From the NCBI GenBank assembly GCA_900539115.1, contig UQAQ01000018.1:1-54065 (forward strand): a stretch of 54,065 nucleotides of DNA. The letters run 5' to 3'. The translations under genes were made by a program, and so were the position numbers. Below, in pieces: positions 26,771-36,468 of this stretch. The number at the start of each line of letters is the position of its first letter. Position 1 is the stretch's first letter. This stretch comes from an uncultured Roseburia sp. (GTDB taxonomy: Bacteria > Bacillota > Clostridia > Lachnospirales > Lachnospiraceae). Below the pieces are notes generated by a model. That model saw only the letters and a program-made list of their open reading frames with translations. It did no database searches and was not told the origin of the DNA.

Positions 26771-27943
26771 ATGGAGAAAAAGAAACTGTTGTACGTAAGT
26801 CCGTTTCCGCCTGAGAAAAGCGGAATATCGGATTATTCGGAGATACTGGTATATCAATTGCGTGATAAATATGAAATTACGCTTTTGATCGATAATTATA
26901 AATTGACAAACAAGAAAATGTATGACGATTTTGAAGTAGTTATATATTGGAAAGACAGAATTGAGTTTGAGAAGTTTGACTATATACTATATAATATAGG
27001 CAACAACCCTTTTTATCATTCTTATATCTATGAATTGTGTTTAAAGCATCCGGGAATGGTAATCCTTCATGATTGTGTTTTGTATTATTTGGTTGCCGGA
27101 TACTATGAAAAAAAGGAATTGGCATTTTCAAAGATTTACGAACAATACGGACTGGAAGGGCTTTTAAAAGCAAAATTTGCAATGAATGATGGAAGAGATT
27201 CTCTGCTGGAATGTGACGAATTGGTAGCAGAATTCCCATTAAATATAGAACTTGCCGAATCCGGAAATAAAATTATGGTTCATTCTGAATTTGCAAAGAA
27301 AAAAATCAAAGTGTTTACCGACCATGTTCGTAAGATAAATATGATTCCGCAAATTTCAACGGAATATGTTCAAATTGACAAAAAGAAATTGTTTTCTCGA
27401 TATAATATTCCGGAAGATGCTTTTGTCATTGCGTCATTTGGAGTTATAGCACCAACAAAATTGAATCATGTGATCTGTCAGACTGTTTACAAATTAAGTA
27501 AGCAATTGGAACAGAAAATTTGTTATGTCATGGTGGGAGAAGGAGATTATGTGGATCAATATGTTGACAATGAAATTGTTTTCAAAACTGGATTTGTTGA
27601 TATGAATGAGTTTGATAATTTTGTCGCATATTCTAATCTGGTGATGAATCTCCGATATCCATCTATGGGAGAAACATCGGCGGCTTTAATTAAAATATTG
27701 CAAATGGGAAAAACATGCCTGATCAATGATGATGGCTGGTTTGCAGAAGTGCCGGAAAAATGTGCCGTTAAGATTCCGGTGGAGGGTATTGAAGAGCAGG
27801 TGTTAGAGAAAATAAAGTATTTAATATCACATCCGAAGGAATGCAGCCAAATTGGAAAATGTGCAAAAGAATACATTGAGAAAGAACATGATCCACAGAA
27901 AATTGTGGAAGAAATAAGTGAGTTTTTGGAGGAAGAAATTTGA
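26771..27943 (+). CDS. GT4-like glycosyltransferase
   Basis: A 390-residue GT-B-type enzyme opening LLYVSPFPPEKSGISDYSE, the usual N-terminus of GT4 proteins in capsule clusters. The C-terminal domain begins ASFGVIAPTKLNHVI and has MGETSAALIKILQMGKTCLI, where the second half of the E-x7-E motif is weaker than in its neighbours. GAGGAAAA precedes the ATG. Its stop overlaps the TTG start of the YfhO-type gene. Confidence 0.85.
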   Translation: MEKKKLLYVSPFPPEKSGISDYSEILVYQLRDKYEITLLIDNYKLTNKKMYDDFEVVIYWKDRIEFEKFDYILYNIGNNPFYHSYIYELCLKHPGMVILHDCVLYYLVAGYYEKKELAFSKIYEQYGLEGLLKAKFAMNDGRDSLLECDELVAEFPLNIELAESGNKIMVHSEFAKKKIKVFTDHVRKINMIPQISTEYVQIDKKKLFSRYNIPEDAFVIASFGVIAPTKLNHVICQTVYKLSKQLEQKICYVMVGEGDYVDQYVDNEIVFKTGFVDMNEFDNFVAYSNLVMNLRYPSMGETSAALIKILQMGKTCLINDDGWFAEVPEKCAVKIPVEGIEEQVLEKIKYLISHPKECSQIGKCAKEYIEKEHDPQKIVEEISEFLEEEI

Positions 27944-30711
27944 AAAATAAAGGACAAATACAAGACGGTAAATATTATTATAAATACTGGAGTCTGTTGA
28001 TTTTTTTGCTGATTCCTGTATTACTTTTGGCAAGATATTATTTTGCAGGTCAGGTGCCGGGGGATGCTGATCTGATTCAGTTTTTCTCTAACAAAAAAGC
28101 ATTTGCGGAAGCCCTGATGAGCGGCGAGTTCCCACAATGGAATCCGTATATTCAAAATGGAATTCCACAATCCTCGGGAAGCAGTATGTATTTTTTGAAT
28201 CTCTTATTATCTTTTCTGCCGTTGCGCCAGTATATTTACGCCTTTTATATTGTGCATCTTGCGATAGCAGGAATTTGTTTCTATCTTTTTCTGCGTGACT
28301 ATGAATGCCCATATTCGGTTTCTTACAGTTTTGCAATTATCTTTGAATGCTCGATTCAGATCAATGGAATGCGTAAATCACATCCGGCAATCATTACCGC
28401 TATTTGTTTGTTTACTGTTGTTATGTTTGTAACAAAACGGTATTTTGTAACAAAACAAAAGCGTTGGTTTTGTTTAAGTGCACTGACAGCCGGTGTGATG
28501 CTTATTGCAACACAGCAATATGGAATATATGCCGCACTTGTATTGGTGATTTATATATTGGCTCATTGTATAAAAGCTAAATTTTCATTAATGGAAATTT
28601 TAAAAAAGGCATTACTGTGGATTGCTGTATATATCGGAAGTATTTTGTTCGCGTTGTTACCTACAGTTCATTTATTAAGAACGTATTCGGTGTACGGTTC
28701 TTCACAGACGACCTATGATACCTTTCGTTCTTATTCGCTGCATCCCGTTAAATTGATACAAATGATCTATCCTGAATTTTTTGGTGAAAAATATCAGGCG
28801 ATGGGAGCAAATTATTCATCTGAAATGGATATTGAATTGTATTTGGGAATTTTTGTATTATTTGCAGCAATGTTCGCAATTATAAAATTATGGAAAAAAT
28901 TTGACACTGCTCTGGCAGGAGGTTGTGCGTTGTTTGCATTGCTGTATGCGTGTGTTGCACATATCCCTGTTATCAATAAAATAGTGTATCATATTCCTGT
29001 ATTGGGTGGCTTTCGTGCATCAGGAAGAATGTTATTTGCGTTTTACTTTTTTGTATTCCTGCTGTCTGCTCTTGGTACATCAGAGTTTTTGAAAGAAATA
29101 AAGAAAAAAGACATTGTTTTATTAAAAAAAGCAGCTAAAGGATTATTGGGATTAACGGCAGTGCTTATACTGACCTCTGTTTCCGCAGTATGTCTGATCG
29201 TTGCCCGGGAACAGCAGGGGGCCTATTTTATACAGATTCAAAGTGCGTTTAAGACAGCGCTTATTGTGGCAGTTCTTATGCTGATTGTATGCTGGATTTT
29301 ATCAAAAGACAACATTTATAAAATTACATTAACAATACAGAAAAAGAGAAGTATTATCTGCATTTTCCTATTGGGTATTACATTGTACGAGACACTGCCT
29401 TATAGTATGGCAACGACGCCAACGGATTATAAATCCGGAATATCGCAGGAGCCGGTAGTGGAAAAAATACAGGAAAATATTGGACAATATAAAATATTTG
29501 ATGCGTTTGGAAATGTAGATGGTTCACATATGAGTATTATTTCACAGAATCGTAATGCAATTCGAAAAATAGCTTCTTTGAATGCATATACGGCATACAA
29601 TAATCCGTTATTGTGTAAATATCTTAAAAATTTAGGAAGCCAGGTTACCGATATTCCGTTCAATTATTCCGGATTGCTTACGGGAAGTTTAGATAATACC
29701 AATAATGTATTGATTCAAAATGACCTGCTGTCCATGACGGGGGTAAAATATGTAATCGATTCCGAAGGAGCGATTGCAAAGAATAAGGGAATGATTTATA
29801 GCAATCAGTCACCAACAGAGTCATGTTATTCCTCGCAGCTTTTGCAAATAACTCATAAGCCTGGGGAAATAGGTATTTTTGAGACGCCGTTTTCCATGAT
29901 GACTCAGGAGCAAACGCCGCAATGTTACAAAGTAGTTATTACTTTGACGGAAGAACAAAGAAAAAATACAACGTATCTTGCGGCAGATTTGTATGGTGGC
30001 CCGAATTATGACCGTTCTACGGAGGAAAAAAGATTTCAGGTTACGGAGGACCAGGGGCAGTATACAGCCTATTTATATGCACAGCAGACAGAATTAGCAA
30101 CCGAAACGATCCGTTTGCGCATATTGGCTTCTAATAATGACACAGAGAATTCGATATACAAAGTAGATGTTTTTAAAGTAACGCCTGTGGAAGGTTATCG
30201 GTACTGGGACAAAACGCAGGATGGAACTGCCATCTATGAGAATATTAATGCAAAACCCCTTTTATATGTTCCACAAACAGTAGAAACAAAGAAGAACTTT
30301 GATGATATATATTTCAATTGTGACAATTATTCTTTGGATAAAACAGCGTATGTGGACGCAGAACCTATGGATTTGCAGAATTCAGATACTCAGGTGGAGG
30401 TAAAAGAGCAGACCCGGAATACGGTAATGGCATCCTGTAGTTCAACAGCAGATACATTCGTGTGTTTTTCACAGAATTACTCGCCGGATTGGAGAGTATA
30501 TGTGGATGGAGAGCAGCAGACGATTCATATGGTAAATGGTTTAATTATGGGGGTTCAGATTCCTGCCGGAAATCATGAGATAAAATTTGTATATCAAGAA
30601 AATTCTTATTTGATTGGAGCGGGTATTACGTTTATCACTTACATAAGTCTTGTGGCGGCATATTTTGTGGAACGTAGACGAAAATATGCGAGTGCTGATA
30701 AGAAAGTATAA
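27940..30711 (+). CDS. YfhO-type polytopic membrane glycosyltransferase (GT-C fold)
   Basis: A 923-residue membrane protein. About twelve hydrophobic helices fill residues 15-490, and a final helix lies near 895-915 after a large extracytoplasmic beta-rich domain. The loop after the first helix, PGDADLIQFFSNKKAFAEAL, holds the acidic pair typical of GT-C enzymes and WNPYIQNGIPQ follows. In Bacillus and Listeria YfhO takes a sugar from a polyprenyl-phosphate carrier and adds it to lipoteichoic acid outside the membrane. The likely start is TTG at 27940, with GGAGGAAG upstream and overlap with the previous stop. It pairs logically with the GT2 at 33439. Confidence 0.88.
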   Translation: MKNKGQIQDGKYYYKYWSLLIFLLIPVLLLARYYFAGQVPGDADLIQFFSNKKAFAEALMSGEFPQWNPYIQNGIPQSSGSSMYFLNLLLSFLPLRQYIYAFYIVHLAIAGICFYLFLRDYECPYSVSYSFAIIFECSIQINGMRKSHPAIITAICLFTVVMFVTKRYFVTKQKRWFCLSALTAGVMLIATQQYGIYAALVLVIYILAHCIKAKFSLMEILKKALLWIAVYIGSILFALLPTVHLLRTYSVYGSSQTTYDTFRSYSLHPVKLIQMIYPEFFGEKYQAMGANYSSEMDIELYLGIFVLFAAMFAIIKLWKKFDTALAGGCALFALLYACVAHIPVINKIVYHIPVLGGFRASGRMLFAFYFFVFLLSALGTSEFLKEIKKKDIVLLKKAAKGLLGLTAVLILTSVSAVCLIVAREQQGAYFIQIQSAFKTALIVAVLMLIVCWILSKDNIYKITLTIQKKRSIICIFLLGITLYETLPYSMATTPTDYKSGISQEPVVEKIQENIGQYKIFDAFGNVDGSHMSIISQNRNAIRKIASLNAYTAYNNPLLCKYLKNLGSQVTDIPFNYSGLLTGSLDNTNNVLIQNDLLSMTGVKYVIDSEGAIAKNKGMIYSNQSPTESCYSSQLLQITHKPGEIGIFETPFSMMTQEQTPQCYKVVITLTEEQRKNTTYLAADLYGGPNYDRSTEEKRFQVTEDQGQYTAYLYAQQTELATETIRLRILASNNDTENSIYKVDVFKVTPVEGYRYWDKTQDGTAIYENINAKPLLYVPQTVETKKNFDDIYFNCDNYSLDKTAYVDAEPMDLQNSDTQVEVKEQTRNTVMASCSSTADTFVCFSQNYSPDWRVYVDGEQQTIHMVNGLIMGVQIPAGNHEIKFVYQENSYLIGAGITFITYISLVAAYFVERRRKYASADKKV

Positions 30712-30726
30712 TCCCCACTTCAAGGC

Positions 30727-30755
30727 TTGCGTACATGGTTCTTTTGATATATAAT
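30727..30755 (+). promoter_or_regulatory. Possible internal promoter before the aminotransferase
   Basis: TTGCGT (30727-30732) and TATAAT (30750-30755) are 17 nt apart in the 127-nt gap after the YfhO-type gene. It could give the decoration genes their own transcript. Confidence 0.5.
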
Positions 30756-30838
30756 ATAGTAAGAAACGAGACAGACGACGAAAGACAGGAAAGGATTCTT
30801 ACCGAAAAACAGGAAAGTAGTAAGAGAAGGAAAAAATT

Positions 30839-31966
30839 ATGATACCATTTAATGTGCCACCATGTGTGGGAAACGAAGAAAAATATATTGCACAGGCGAT
30901 TGCAAACCATAAATTATGTGGAGATGGCGAATTTACAAAAAAGTGTAATGCAAAATTGGAACAGATGACGGGAACGGCAAAAGCGCTGCTGACTACTTCC
31001 TGTACGCATGCAACGGAAATGGCAGCAATTTTATCAAAAATTCAGCCGGGAGACGAAGTCATCATGCCGTCGTATACATTTGTATCTACGGCAAATGCTT
31101 TTGTATTGCGTGGTGCAACGGCTGTTTTTGTTGATATTCGTCCGGATACGATGAATATAGATGAAACCAAGATCGAGGAAGCCATTACGGAAAAAACAAA
31201 GGCAATTGTTCCGGTTCATTATGCGGGAGTTTCCTGTGAGATGGATACGATTATGGCAATTGCGCAAAAATATGATCTGAAGGTTATCGAGGATGCGGCA
31301 CAGGGAATTATGAGTACATATAAGGGGAAACCTCTTGGTACCATTGGTGATTATGGCTGCTTTAGTTTTCATGAGACAAAAAATATCAGCATGGGAGAGG
31401 GCGGTGCGCTTTTGATCGCTAATCCGGCGGATATTGAGACGGCAGAGATTGTACGTGAAAAGGGAACCAATCGAAGCAAGTTTTTCCGTGGTGAAATAGA
31501 TAAATATTCCTGGGTTGAAGCAGGAAGTTCTTATCTCCCAAGTGAGCTGAATGCCGCATATCTGTGGGGAGAACTTGAGAGTGCGGAAGAAATTTACAAA
31601 AATCGCATGGACACCTGGCAGTATTATCATAGTCAGTTGGAAAATATGGAAAAGAATGGGAAAATCAAACGCCCGGTGATTCCGGAAAACTGCGTGCATA
31701 ATGCGCATATGTATTATATCAAAGCAAAAGACCTTGACGAACGTACACGATTGCTTGCATATTTAAAAGAAAACGGTGTATCTGCAGTTTTTCACTATAT
31801 TCCGCTTCACAGTGCGGCAGCAGGTATAAAATATGGAAGATTCTTCGGGGAAGATCAGTATACGACAAAGGAAAGTGAGCGCTTACTGCGTCTGCCATTG
31901 TATTATGGCATGAAGGAAGAAGACCGGGAAAAAGTAGTGAGATGTGTGGAAGCATTTTATAAGTAA
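30839..31966 (+). CDS. DegT/DnrJ/EryC1 sugar aminotransferase (WecE/RffA-like)
   Basis: A 375-residue PLP enzyme that would aminate C4 of a dTDP-4-keto-6-deoxyhexose, giving dTDP-4-amino-4,6-dideoxygalactose in the WecE case. The PLP lysine is Lys181 in SFHETKNISMGEGGALL, a form specific to the WecE/RffA branch. FNVPPCVGNEEKYI at the start and MPSYTFVSTANAFVLRGA also match. PLP contacts DAAQ are present (VIEDAAQGI). GAAGGAAAA precedes the ATG. The donor would be made from the RmlA product by a dehydratase (RmlB) not found in the window. Exact substrate is inference. Confidence 0.9.
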   Translation: MIPFNVPPCVGNEEKYIAQAIANHKLCGDGEFTKKCNAKLEQMTGTAKALLTTSCTHATEMAAILSKIQPGDEVIMPSYTFVSTANAFVLRGATAVFVDIRPDTMNIDETKIEEAITEKTKAIVPVHYAGVSCEMDTIMAIAQKYDLKVIEDAAQGIMSTYKGKPLGTIGDYGCFSFHETKNISMGEGGALLIANPADIETAEIVREKGTNRSKFFRGEIDKYSWVEAGSSYLPSELNAAYLWGELESAEEIYKNRMDTWQYYHSQLENMEKNGKIKRPVIPENCVHNAHMYYIKAKDLDERTRLLAYLKENGVSAVFHYIPLHSAAAGIKYGRFFGEDQYTTKESERLLRLPLYYGMKEEDREKVVRCVEAFYK

Positions 31967-32239
31967 AGGAGAAGGCGAAAGCAATTATCATTTACAAAAC
32001 AGGATAGTAATATTGTGAAAACAGTTGCTATTATAATTGATGTATATTCATCATTCTTTTTTCACAAGAATCTTATGCAGGTGTTTTCGTATTCATTTAA
32101 ATATCCTATAATTATTTTGGCGGTGTTAGTTATAGATACACTTCTGTTTTCCGTTTGCCTTGAGTGGATGAAAAACGTGAGTGGATATAATAAAGCAGTA
32201 TCAATTATATGCAGCAGATGCCTGCACGGGAAAGGATGA
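31967..32239 (+). pseudogene. Possible remnant of a membrane protein gene
   Basis: An open frame runs directly from the previous stop to 32239, with a GTG at 32015 as the only internal candidate start and a weak ribosome site (AGGATA). The product contains one strong hydrophobic helix (YPIIILAVLVIDTLLFSVCLEW) and reads like the end of a polytopic membrane protein such as an acyltransferase. Lack of a normal start suggests a 5'-truncated leftover; a genuine 74-residue membrane peptide is the alternative. Confidence 0.35.
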
Positions 32240-32244
32240 TAAAT

Positions 32245-33423
32245 ATGAAGAAATTGATGATTTTGGGAGCAGGAGTATACCAAGTGCCGTTGATCAAACG
32301 AGCAAAAGAAAAAGGCTTGTATACGATCGTAGTTAGTATTCCGGGAGATTATCCGGGGTTTAAATTAGCTGACAAAATTTATTATGAAAATACAACAGAT
32401 TGTGAAAAAATATTAGAGATAGCACAAAAAGAAAACATAGATGGTATTGTGACAGCAGGCACAGACGTAGCGGTAGTTACCGTTGGCAGGGTATGTGATG
32501 CCATGAAATTATGTGGTATCTCCTATGAAGCTGCACAGATTTCAGGTGATAAATTATTGATGAAAGATCAATACGAAAAATATGGAGTGCGTACTGCCAA
32601 ATACCGTAAGATTTTCTTCGCTGATAAAGACATCGAGGAAAAAATATCTGAATTGACGCAGCCGCTTATTTTTAAAGCAGTGGATTCTTCCGGAAGCCGG
32701 GGAATTATTCGTATCGATGATTTGTCAAAATGTAGGGAAACCATTGAAGAAGTTAAAAAGTATACCAAAAAGGATTATTTTATAGCAGAAGAATTTTTGG
32801 AAGGGGAAGAGTTTGGTGCACAGGCCTATATTCTAGGAGGAAAGGTTCAGTTTATTCTTCCTCATGGAGATTATGTATTCCATGGGGATACAGGGGTCCC
32901 TATCGGACATTGGGTTCCGTTTGAACTTGATGAAGAGATTATTAATGATGCGAAAGAGCAGCTTCAATTGGCAGCAGATGCTATGAAATTGAACAATTGT
33001 GCAATGAATGCGGATTTTATTTTAGTAAATGGAAAAACCTACGTTTTAGAGATTGGAGGCAGATCCGGTGCTACTTGTTTAAGTGAAATGGTGTCAACCT
33101 ATTATCAGTTTGATTATTATGATAAGATGATAGAGGCGGCATTGGGAGAAAATCCGGACTTCCATTCAAACGATAGCGTTCCGTGTGCGGCGATGCTTTT
33201 ACGTAGTGATAAAAATGGGAAAATTGTTGCACAAGAAGATCTTAATGAGAAAGACGATGACATATTAGAGGTTCAATTTGATCATGCGATAGGAGATGAA
33301 GTATCCGCTTTTCGTATTGGTCCACATCGTATTGGTCATGTGATCGTAAAAGGAAGCACTTTACAATCAGCAATAAAAAAATTGGATGATGTATTAGAAA
33401 AAATACATATAGAAGTGCAATAG
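32245..33423 (+). CDS. ATP-grasp ligase
   Basis: A 392-residue enzyme of the ATP-grasp superfamily, which joins a carboxylate to an amine or thiol through an acyl phosphate. The N-terminal pre-ATP-grasp fold starts KKLMILGAGVYQVPLIKRA. The ATP-binding core includes PLIFKAVDSSGSRGI and EFLEGEEFGAQAYI, and the metal-binding strand is YVLEIGGRSGATC. The ATG at 32245 has AAAGGA upstream. Next to a sugar aminotransferase and a CapK-like enzyme, a role in attaching an amino or carboxylic acid to an amino sugar is plausible; no substrate can be read from sequence. Confidence 0.87.
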   Translation: MKKLMILGAGVYQVPLIKRAKEKGLYTIVVSIPGDYPGFKLADKIYYENTTDCEKILEIAQKENIDGIVTAGTDVAVVTVGRVCDAMKLCGISYEAAQISGDKLLMKDQYEKYGVRTAKYRKIFFADKDIEEKISELTQPLIFKAVDSSGSRGIIRIDDLSKCRETIEEVKKYTKKDYFIAEEFLEGEEFGAQAYILGGKVQFILPHGDYVFHGDTGVPIGHWVPFELDEEIINDAKEQLQLAADAMKLNNCAMNADFILVNGKTYVLEIGGRSGATCLSEMVSTYYQFDYYDKMIEAALGENPDFHSNDSVPCAAMLLRSDKNGKIVAQEDLNEKDDDILEVQFDHAIGDEVSAFRIGPHRIGHVIVKGSTLQSAIKKLDDVLEKIHIEVQ

Positions 33424-33438
33424 TTAGGAGAAATTAAG

Positions 33439-34377
33439 ATGTACTCATTTGTGATACCTTGTTATAATTCATCCGAATCAATCCGGCATGTTGTAGAATT
33501 AACAATGGAAGAAATGGAAAAAATGAATCGTCGGGAATTTGAGTTTGTTCTTGTAAATGACTATTCGAGTTCAACAAAAACAATGCCGGTATTAAAAAAA
33601 CTGGCAGAAGAATATCCCTGTGTAACCGTATTAAATCTTGCGAAAAATGCCGGACAACATAATGCCATTATGGCAGGATTAAATTATGCAAAAGGAGATA
33701 TATTGATCGGTATGGATGATGACATGCAGACACATCCGTCGCAGCTTCCTTATTTGTTTGAAGAATTGGAAAAAGGATATGATATTGTTTATGGATATTA
33801 TCCGGAAAAAAAGCATAGTGCTTTTCGTAATTTTGGAAGTTGGGTCAATTATATTTCGGTACGTATTTTGATTGGGAAACCCAAGGAGTTAAAGACATCC
33901 AGTTATTGGGTGGCACGAAAGTTTGTGCGTGACTCTGTGATTGAATATCAGGCTCCTTATGCCTATATACAAGGGTTGTTTTTGCGTACGACAAGAAATA
34001 TTTCCTGTATTCCCATTCAGCATTTTCAGAGAGAAGAAGGAGAATCCAATTATACATTTAAGCGATTGCTTAAATTATGGTCCAATATTATAGGTTTTTC
34101 TATCACCCCGCTTCGATTAACGGAGTATTGTGGGTTTGGGTTATCTTTACTAAGTATAATTGCGGCAGTAGTTGTATTGATTAGAAAAATATTGAATCCT
34201 GCAATGGCGCTCGGATGGCCGTCTTTGATGATTGTTATTTGTTTTTTCTCAGGAATACAATTAATGTTTTTAGGGTTGATCGGAGAATATATTGGCAGAA
34301 TGTTTTTGGGATTAAACCGACAGCCGCAATATGTTATTCGTGAAGTTATCAGGCAGGAGAGTGAGGAACAAGAATGA
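33439..34377 (+). CDS. GT2 polyprenyl-phosphate glycosyltransferase (ArnC/CsbB/GtrB-like)
   Basis: A 312-residue membrane-anchored GT-A enzyme. The catalytic domain (1 to about 220) starts YSFVIPCYNSSESI, has LVNDYSS and the metal site MDDDMQTHP, and NAGQHNAIMAGLNYA as in ArnC and DPM-like enzymes. Two C-terminal membrane helices (about 232-255 and 265-290) and GLIGEYIGRMF are the hallmark of enzymes that load a sugar onto undecaprenyl phosphate. It overlaps the next start by ATGA. The position beside flippase-like genes and YfhO supports a lipid-linked donor. Confidence 0.9.
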   Translation: MYSFVIPCYNSSESIRHVVELTMEEMEKMNRREFEFVLVNDYSSSTKTMPVLKKLAEEYPCVTVLNLAKNAGQHNAIMAGLNYAKGDILIGMDDDMQTHPSQLPYLFEELEKGYDIVYGYYPEKKHSAFRNFGSWVNYISVRILIGKPKELKTSSYWVARKFVRDSVIEYQAPYAYIQGLFLRTTRNISCIPIQHFQREEGESNYTFKRLLKLWSNIIGFSITPLRLTEYCGFGLSLLSIIAAVVVLIRKILNPAMALGWPSLMIVICFFSGIQLMFLGLIGEYIGRMFLGLNRQPQYVIREVIRQESEEQE

Positions 34378-35663
34378 ATACGTTTGTAAAAATAGGTGAA
34401 AATTTTGCTTCCTTTTGGAATTTGCTTGTGTTAAGCAAGAACAACCTGTTTAATTCGGCTGTTTATAAAAAACAAAACCGGAAATTAAGGAAGTTGATGA
34501 AAAGAGCATACGAGATTCCTTTTTATCGCAAAAAATTTGATACAGCGGGATTGAAACCGAAAGATATTAAGAATAGAGAGGACCTGGTAAAATTTCCGAT
34601 TTTAACCAAAAATGAAATTAAAGAGTGGCTTACTCCGTTGGTTGATTCTGAGAAAGAGAGGATGCATATCGTATCCACAAGTGGTTCGACAGGAATGCCG
34701 TTGAAAACGATAGTTTCTCCAAGAGAGAATGCATTTTTGACAGCAAATTGGCTGCGAATCGCAGTGAAAAATGGAGTCAATCCTTTTACTGCTAAAACAC
34801 TTGCTTTGAAAGATCCTCAGATTGTGGCTGCAGGAAATGAGAGTATAATTCAAAAATTTGGTATATTAAGAAGAAAAAAACTTCCGTTTACGGCAGAACC
34901 GGATTATCTTGTGGCAGAGTTTAATAAGTATAAGCCGGATTTCTTTTATGCACATAAGACAAAGTTGTTGCAAATGATAGATTATGCTGAGAAGAACAGT
35001 ATAACTTTATATCATCCACCGGCATATGCGGTTATCAGTGAAATGATATCAGAGCAGGACGAAAAAGTGTTTCGCAAATATTTAGGGGATCATATCTTTA
35101 CCTCCTATGGCTGCATGGAAACGGGTGCTTGTACTTTTACCAAAGTTGGTTCTATTAAGCCACACATCGTTACCAATGATACCCATATTATTAATGTTGT
35201 AAATGAGGAAGGAAAATTAGATTCTCATGGGAAGATGCTTTTGACAAATCTTAATTTCCTGACATATCCGATCATTAATTATGATGTAGGTGATAATGCA
35301 GATGTGTATGAAGAAAATGGAATGGAATTTATTGCTAAAATTCATGGAAGAGTCAATGACTGGATATGTCTGCGGGATGGAAGAAAATATAATTTTCAAC
35401 CGTTTTATCGTGCCTTTGAGGCGCAGGATAAGGTGATTCATTTTCGTATTATTCAAGAAGATTATGAGAATATTACAATTCAGCTTGTGGCTTCTGCCAG
35501 GATTACCGAAACGGAAAAAAAGAATATTGAATGTGATGTATTAAATCAATTAAAGCACATCATTCATGCAGAGGAACTGGTATATTTGTTTGATTGGCGC
35601 GACAAGATTGAACCGGATAAATCAGGAAAGACACGATTTATTGTAAGCAAAGTGAAAGAATAG
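34374..35663 (+). CDS. PaaK/CapK-like adenylate-forming enzyme
   Basis: A 429-residue member of the phenylacetate-CoA ligase-like branch of the adenylating superfamily. The phosphate loop STSGSTGMPLKT, the motif FTSYGCMETGAC and the NYDVGDNA region are visible. Such proteins (CapK) are common in capsule clusters and are thought to activate an acid as acyl-AMP, but only few are characterised. Its start overlaps the GT2 gene (ATGA), so they are made together. The C-terminal lysine hinge (DKSGKTRFI) looks intact. Acyl donor to the amino sugar is a hypothesis. Confidence 0.85.
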   Translation: MNTFVKIGENFASFWNLLVLSKNNLFNSAVYKKQNRKLRKLMKRAYEIPFYRKKFDTAGLKPKDIKNREDLVKFPILTKNEIKEWLTPLVDSEKERMHIVSTSGSTGMPLKTIVSPRENAFLTANWLRIAVKNGVNPFTAKTLALKDPQIVAAGNESIIQKFGILRRKKLPFTAEPDYLVAEFNKYKPDFFYAHKTKLLQMIDYAEKNSITLYHPPAYAVISEMISEQDEKVFRKYLGDHIFTSYGCMETGACTFTKVGSIKPHIVTNDTHIINVVNEEGKLDSHGKMLLTNLNFLTYPIINYDVGDNADVYEENGMEFIAKIHGRVNDWICLRDGRKYNFQPFYRAFEAQDKVIHFRIIQEDYENITIQLVASARITETEKKNIECDVLNQLKHIIHAEELVYLFDWRDKIEPDKSGKTRFIVSKVKE

Positions 35664-35683
35664 TAGGAAAGTGCGAGGAAAAA

Positions 35684-36058
35684 ATGTTAAATAAATTATT
35701 ATCACGAAGAAGAAATGTGTATATTTTTGCGCTCATTGCTATTTTTATTGAGAGTTTTTCCGCTGTTTGTTTGAAGATGGCAGGATTATATCCGGTGATT
35801 TCTACAAAATATATTTTTTATTTTGGCAGTGCCGTTGCAATTATGGGGATTTATGCCATTTTATGGCAAATTTTATTAGAGTATATGCCGTTAACAACTG
35901 CGTATTTGCGAAAGGGTATCTCTTATATTTTTGCCTATCTGTGGGCATTTTTGATTTTTGATGAACACATCAGTGTCATGCAGTGGATTGGAACAGCTAT
36001 CATTTTGGGTGGCATGGTTGTTACACAATTGGGTGAAAATAAGGAGGATAAGAAATGA
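35684..36058 (+). CDS. SMR/EamA-type small membrane protein (ArnE-like flippase subunit)
   Basis: A 124-residue protein with four hydrophobic helices (about 15-35, 40-65, 75-93, 98-117), the size and pattern of SMR-type subunits. PLTTAYLRKGISYIFAYLWAFLIFDEHISVMQWIG is the DMT-family hallmark region, here split by motif. The gene overlaps a second subunit by ATGA. In the Arn pathway ArnE and ArnF flip the undecaprenyl-linked L-Ara4N; a paired arrangement directly after a GT2 suggests the same job here. Confidence 0.8.
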   Translation: MLNKLLSRRRNVYIFALIAIFIESFSAVCLKMAGLYPVISTKYIFYFGSAVAIMGIYAILWQILLEYMPLTTAYLRKGISYIFAYLWAFLIFDEHISVMQWIGTAIILGGMVVTQLGENKEDKK

Positions 36059-36390
36059 TCATTGGATGGGCACTGGGGCTTTTATCTGTGTTGATTGCTT
36101 CTTTTTCACAGATACTATTAAAGAAGGCAGCCCAAAAGCAACAAAATAATTTCATAAAAAAATTTCTTAATGTGTGGGTAATCTGTGGTTATATTTTACT
36201 TTTTGGTTCTCTATTTATCAATACTTTTGTATTGCGTAAACTGGAACTTAAATTTTTGCCATGTATTACAGCAACTAGTTTTTTTTGGGTATTGTTATTT
36301 TCGCGCATTTTTTTGGGAGAGAGACCATCAAAGAATAAAATTATAGGTATCATTATGATTTTTATCGGGGTAATTGTATGCCAGTTTTAA
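36055..36390 (+). CDS. SMR/EamA-type small membrane protein (ArnF-like flippase subunit)
   Basis: A 111-residue partner of the previous protein, also with four helices (about 5-20, 38-55, 65-85, 92-110). It has FSQILLKKAAQK at the start and LGERPSKNKIIGIIMIFIGVI at the end, as in DMT half-size transporters. The two overlapping genes encode similar but not identical subunits, which argues for a heterodimer. The ribosome site AAGGAGGATAAG lies in the end of the first gene. Confidence 0.8.
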   Translation: MIIGWALGLLSVLIASFSQILLKKAAQKQQNNFIKKFLNVWVICGYILLFGSLFINTFVLRKLELKFLPCITATSFFWVLLFSRIFLGERPSKNKIIGIIMIFIGVIVCQF

Positions 36391-36468
36391 TTTTTATATA
36401 AGCCTCAATTAAAGTGTACAGGGAAAGTGATATTATTAAAAATATTGAAGTTCAAAGGAGGTCCCACT

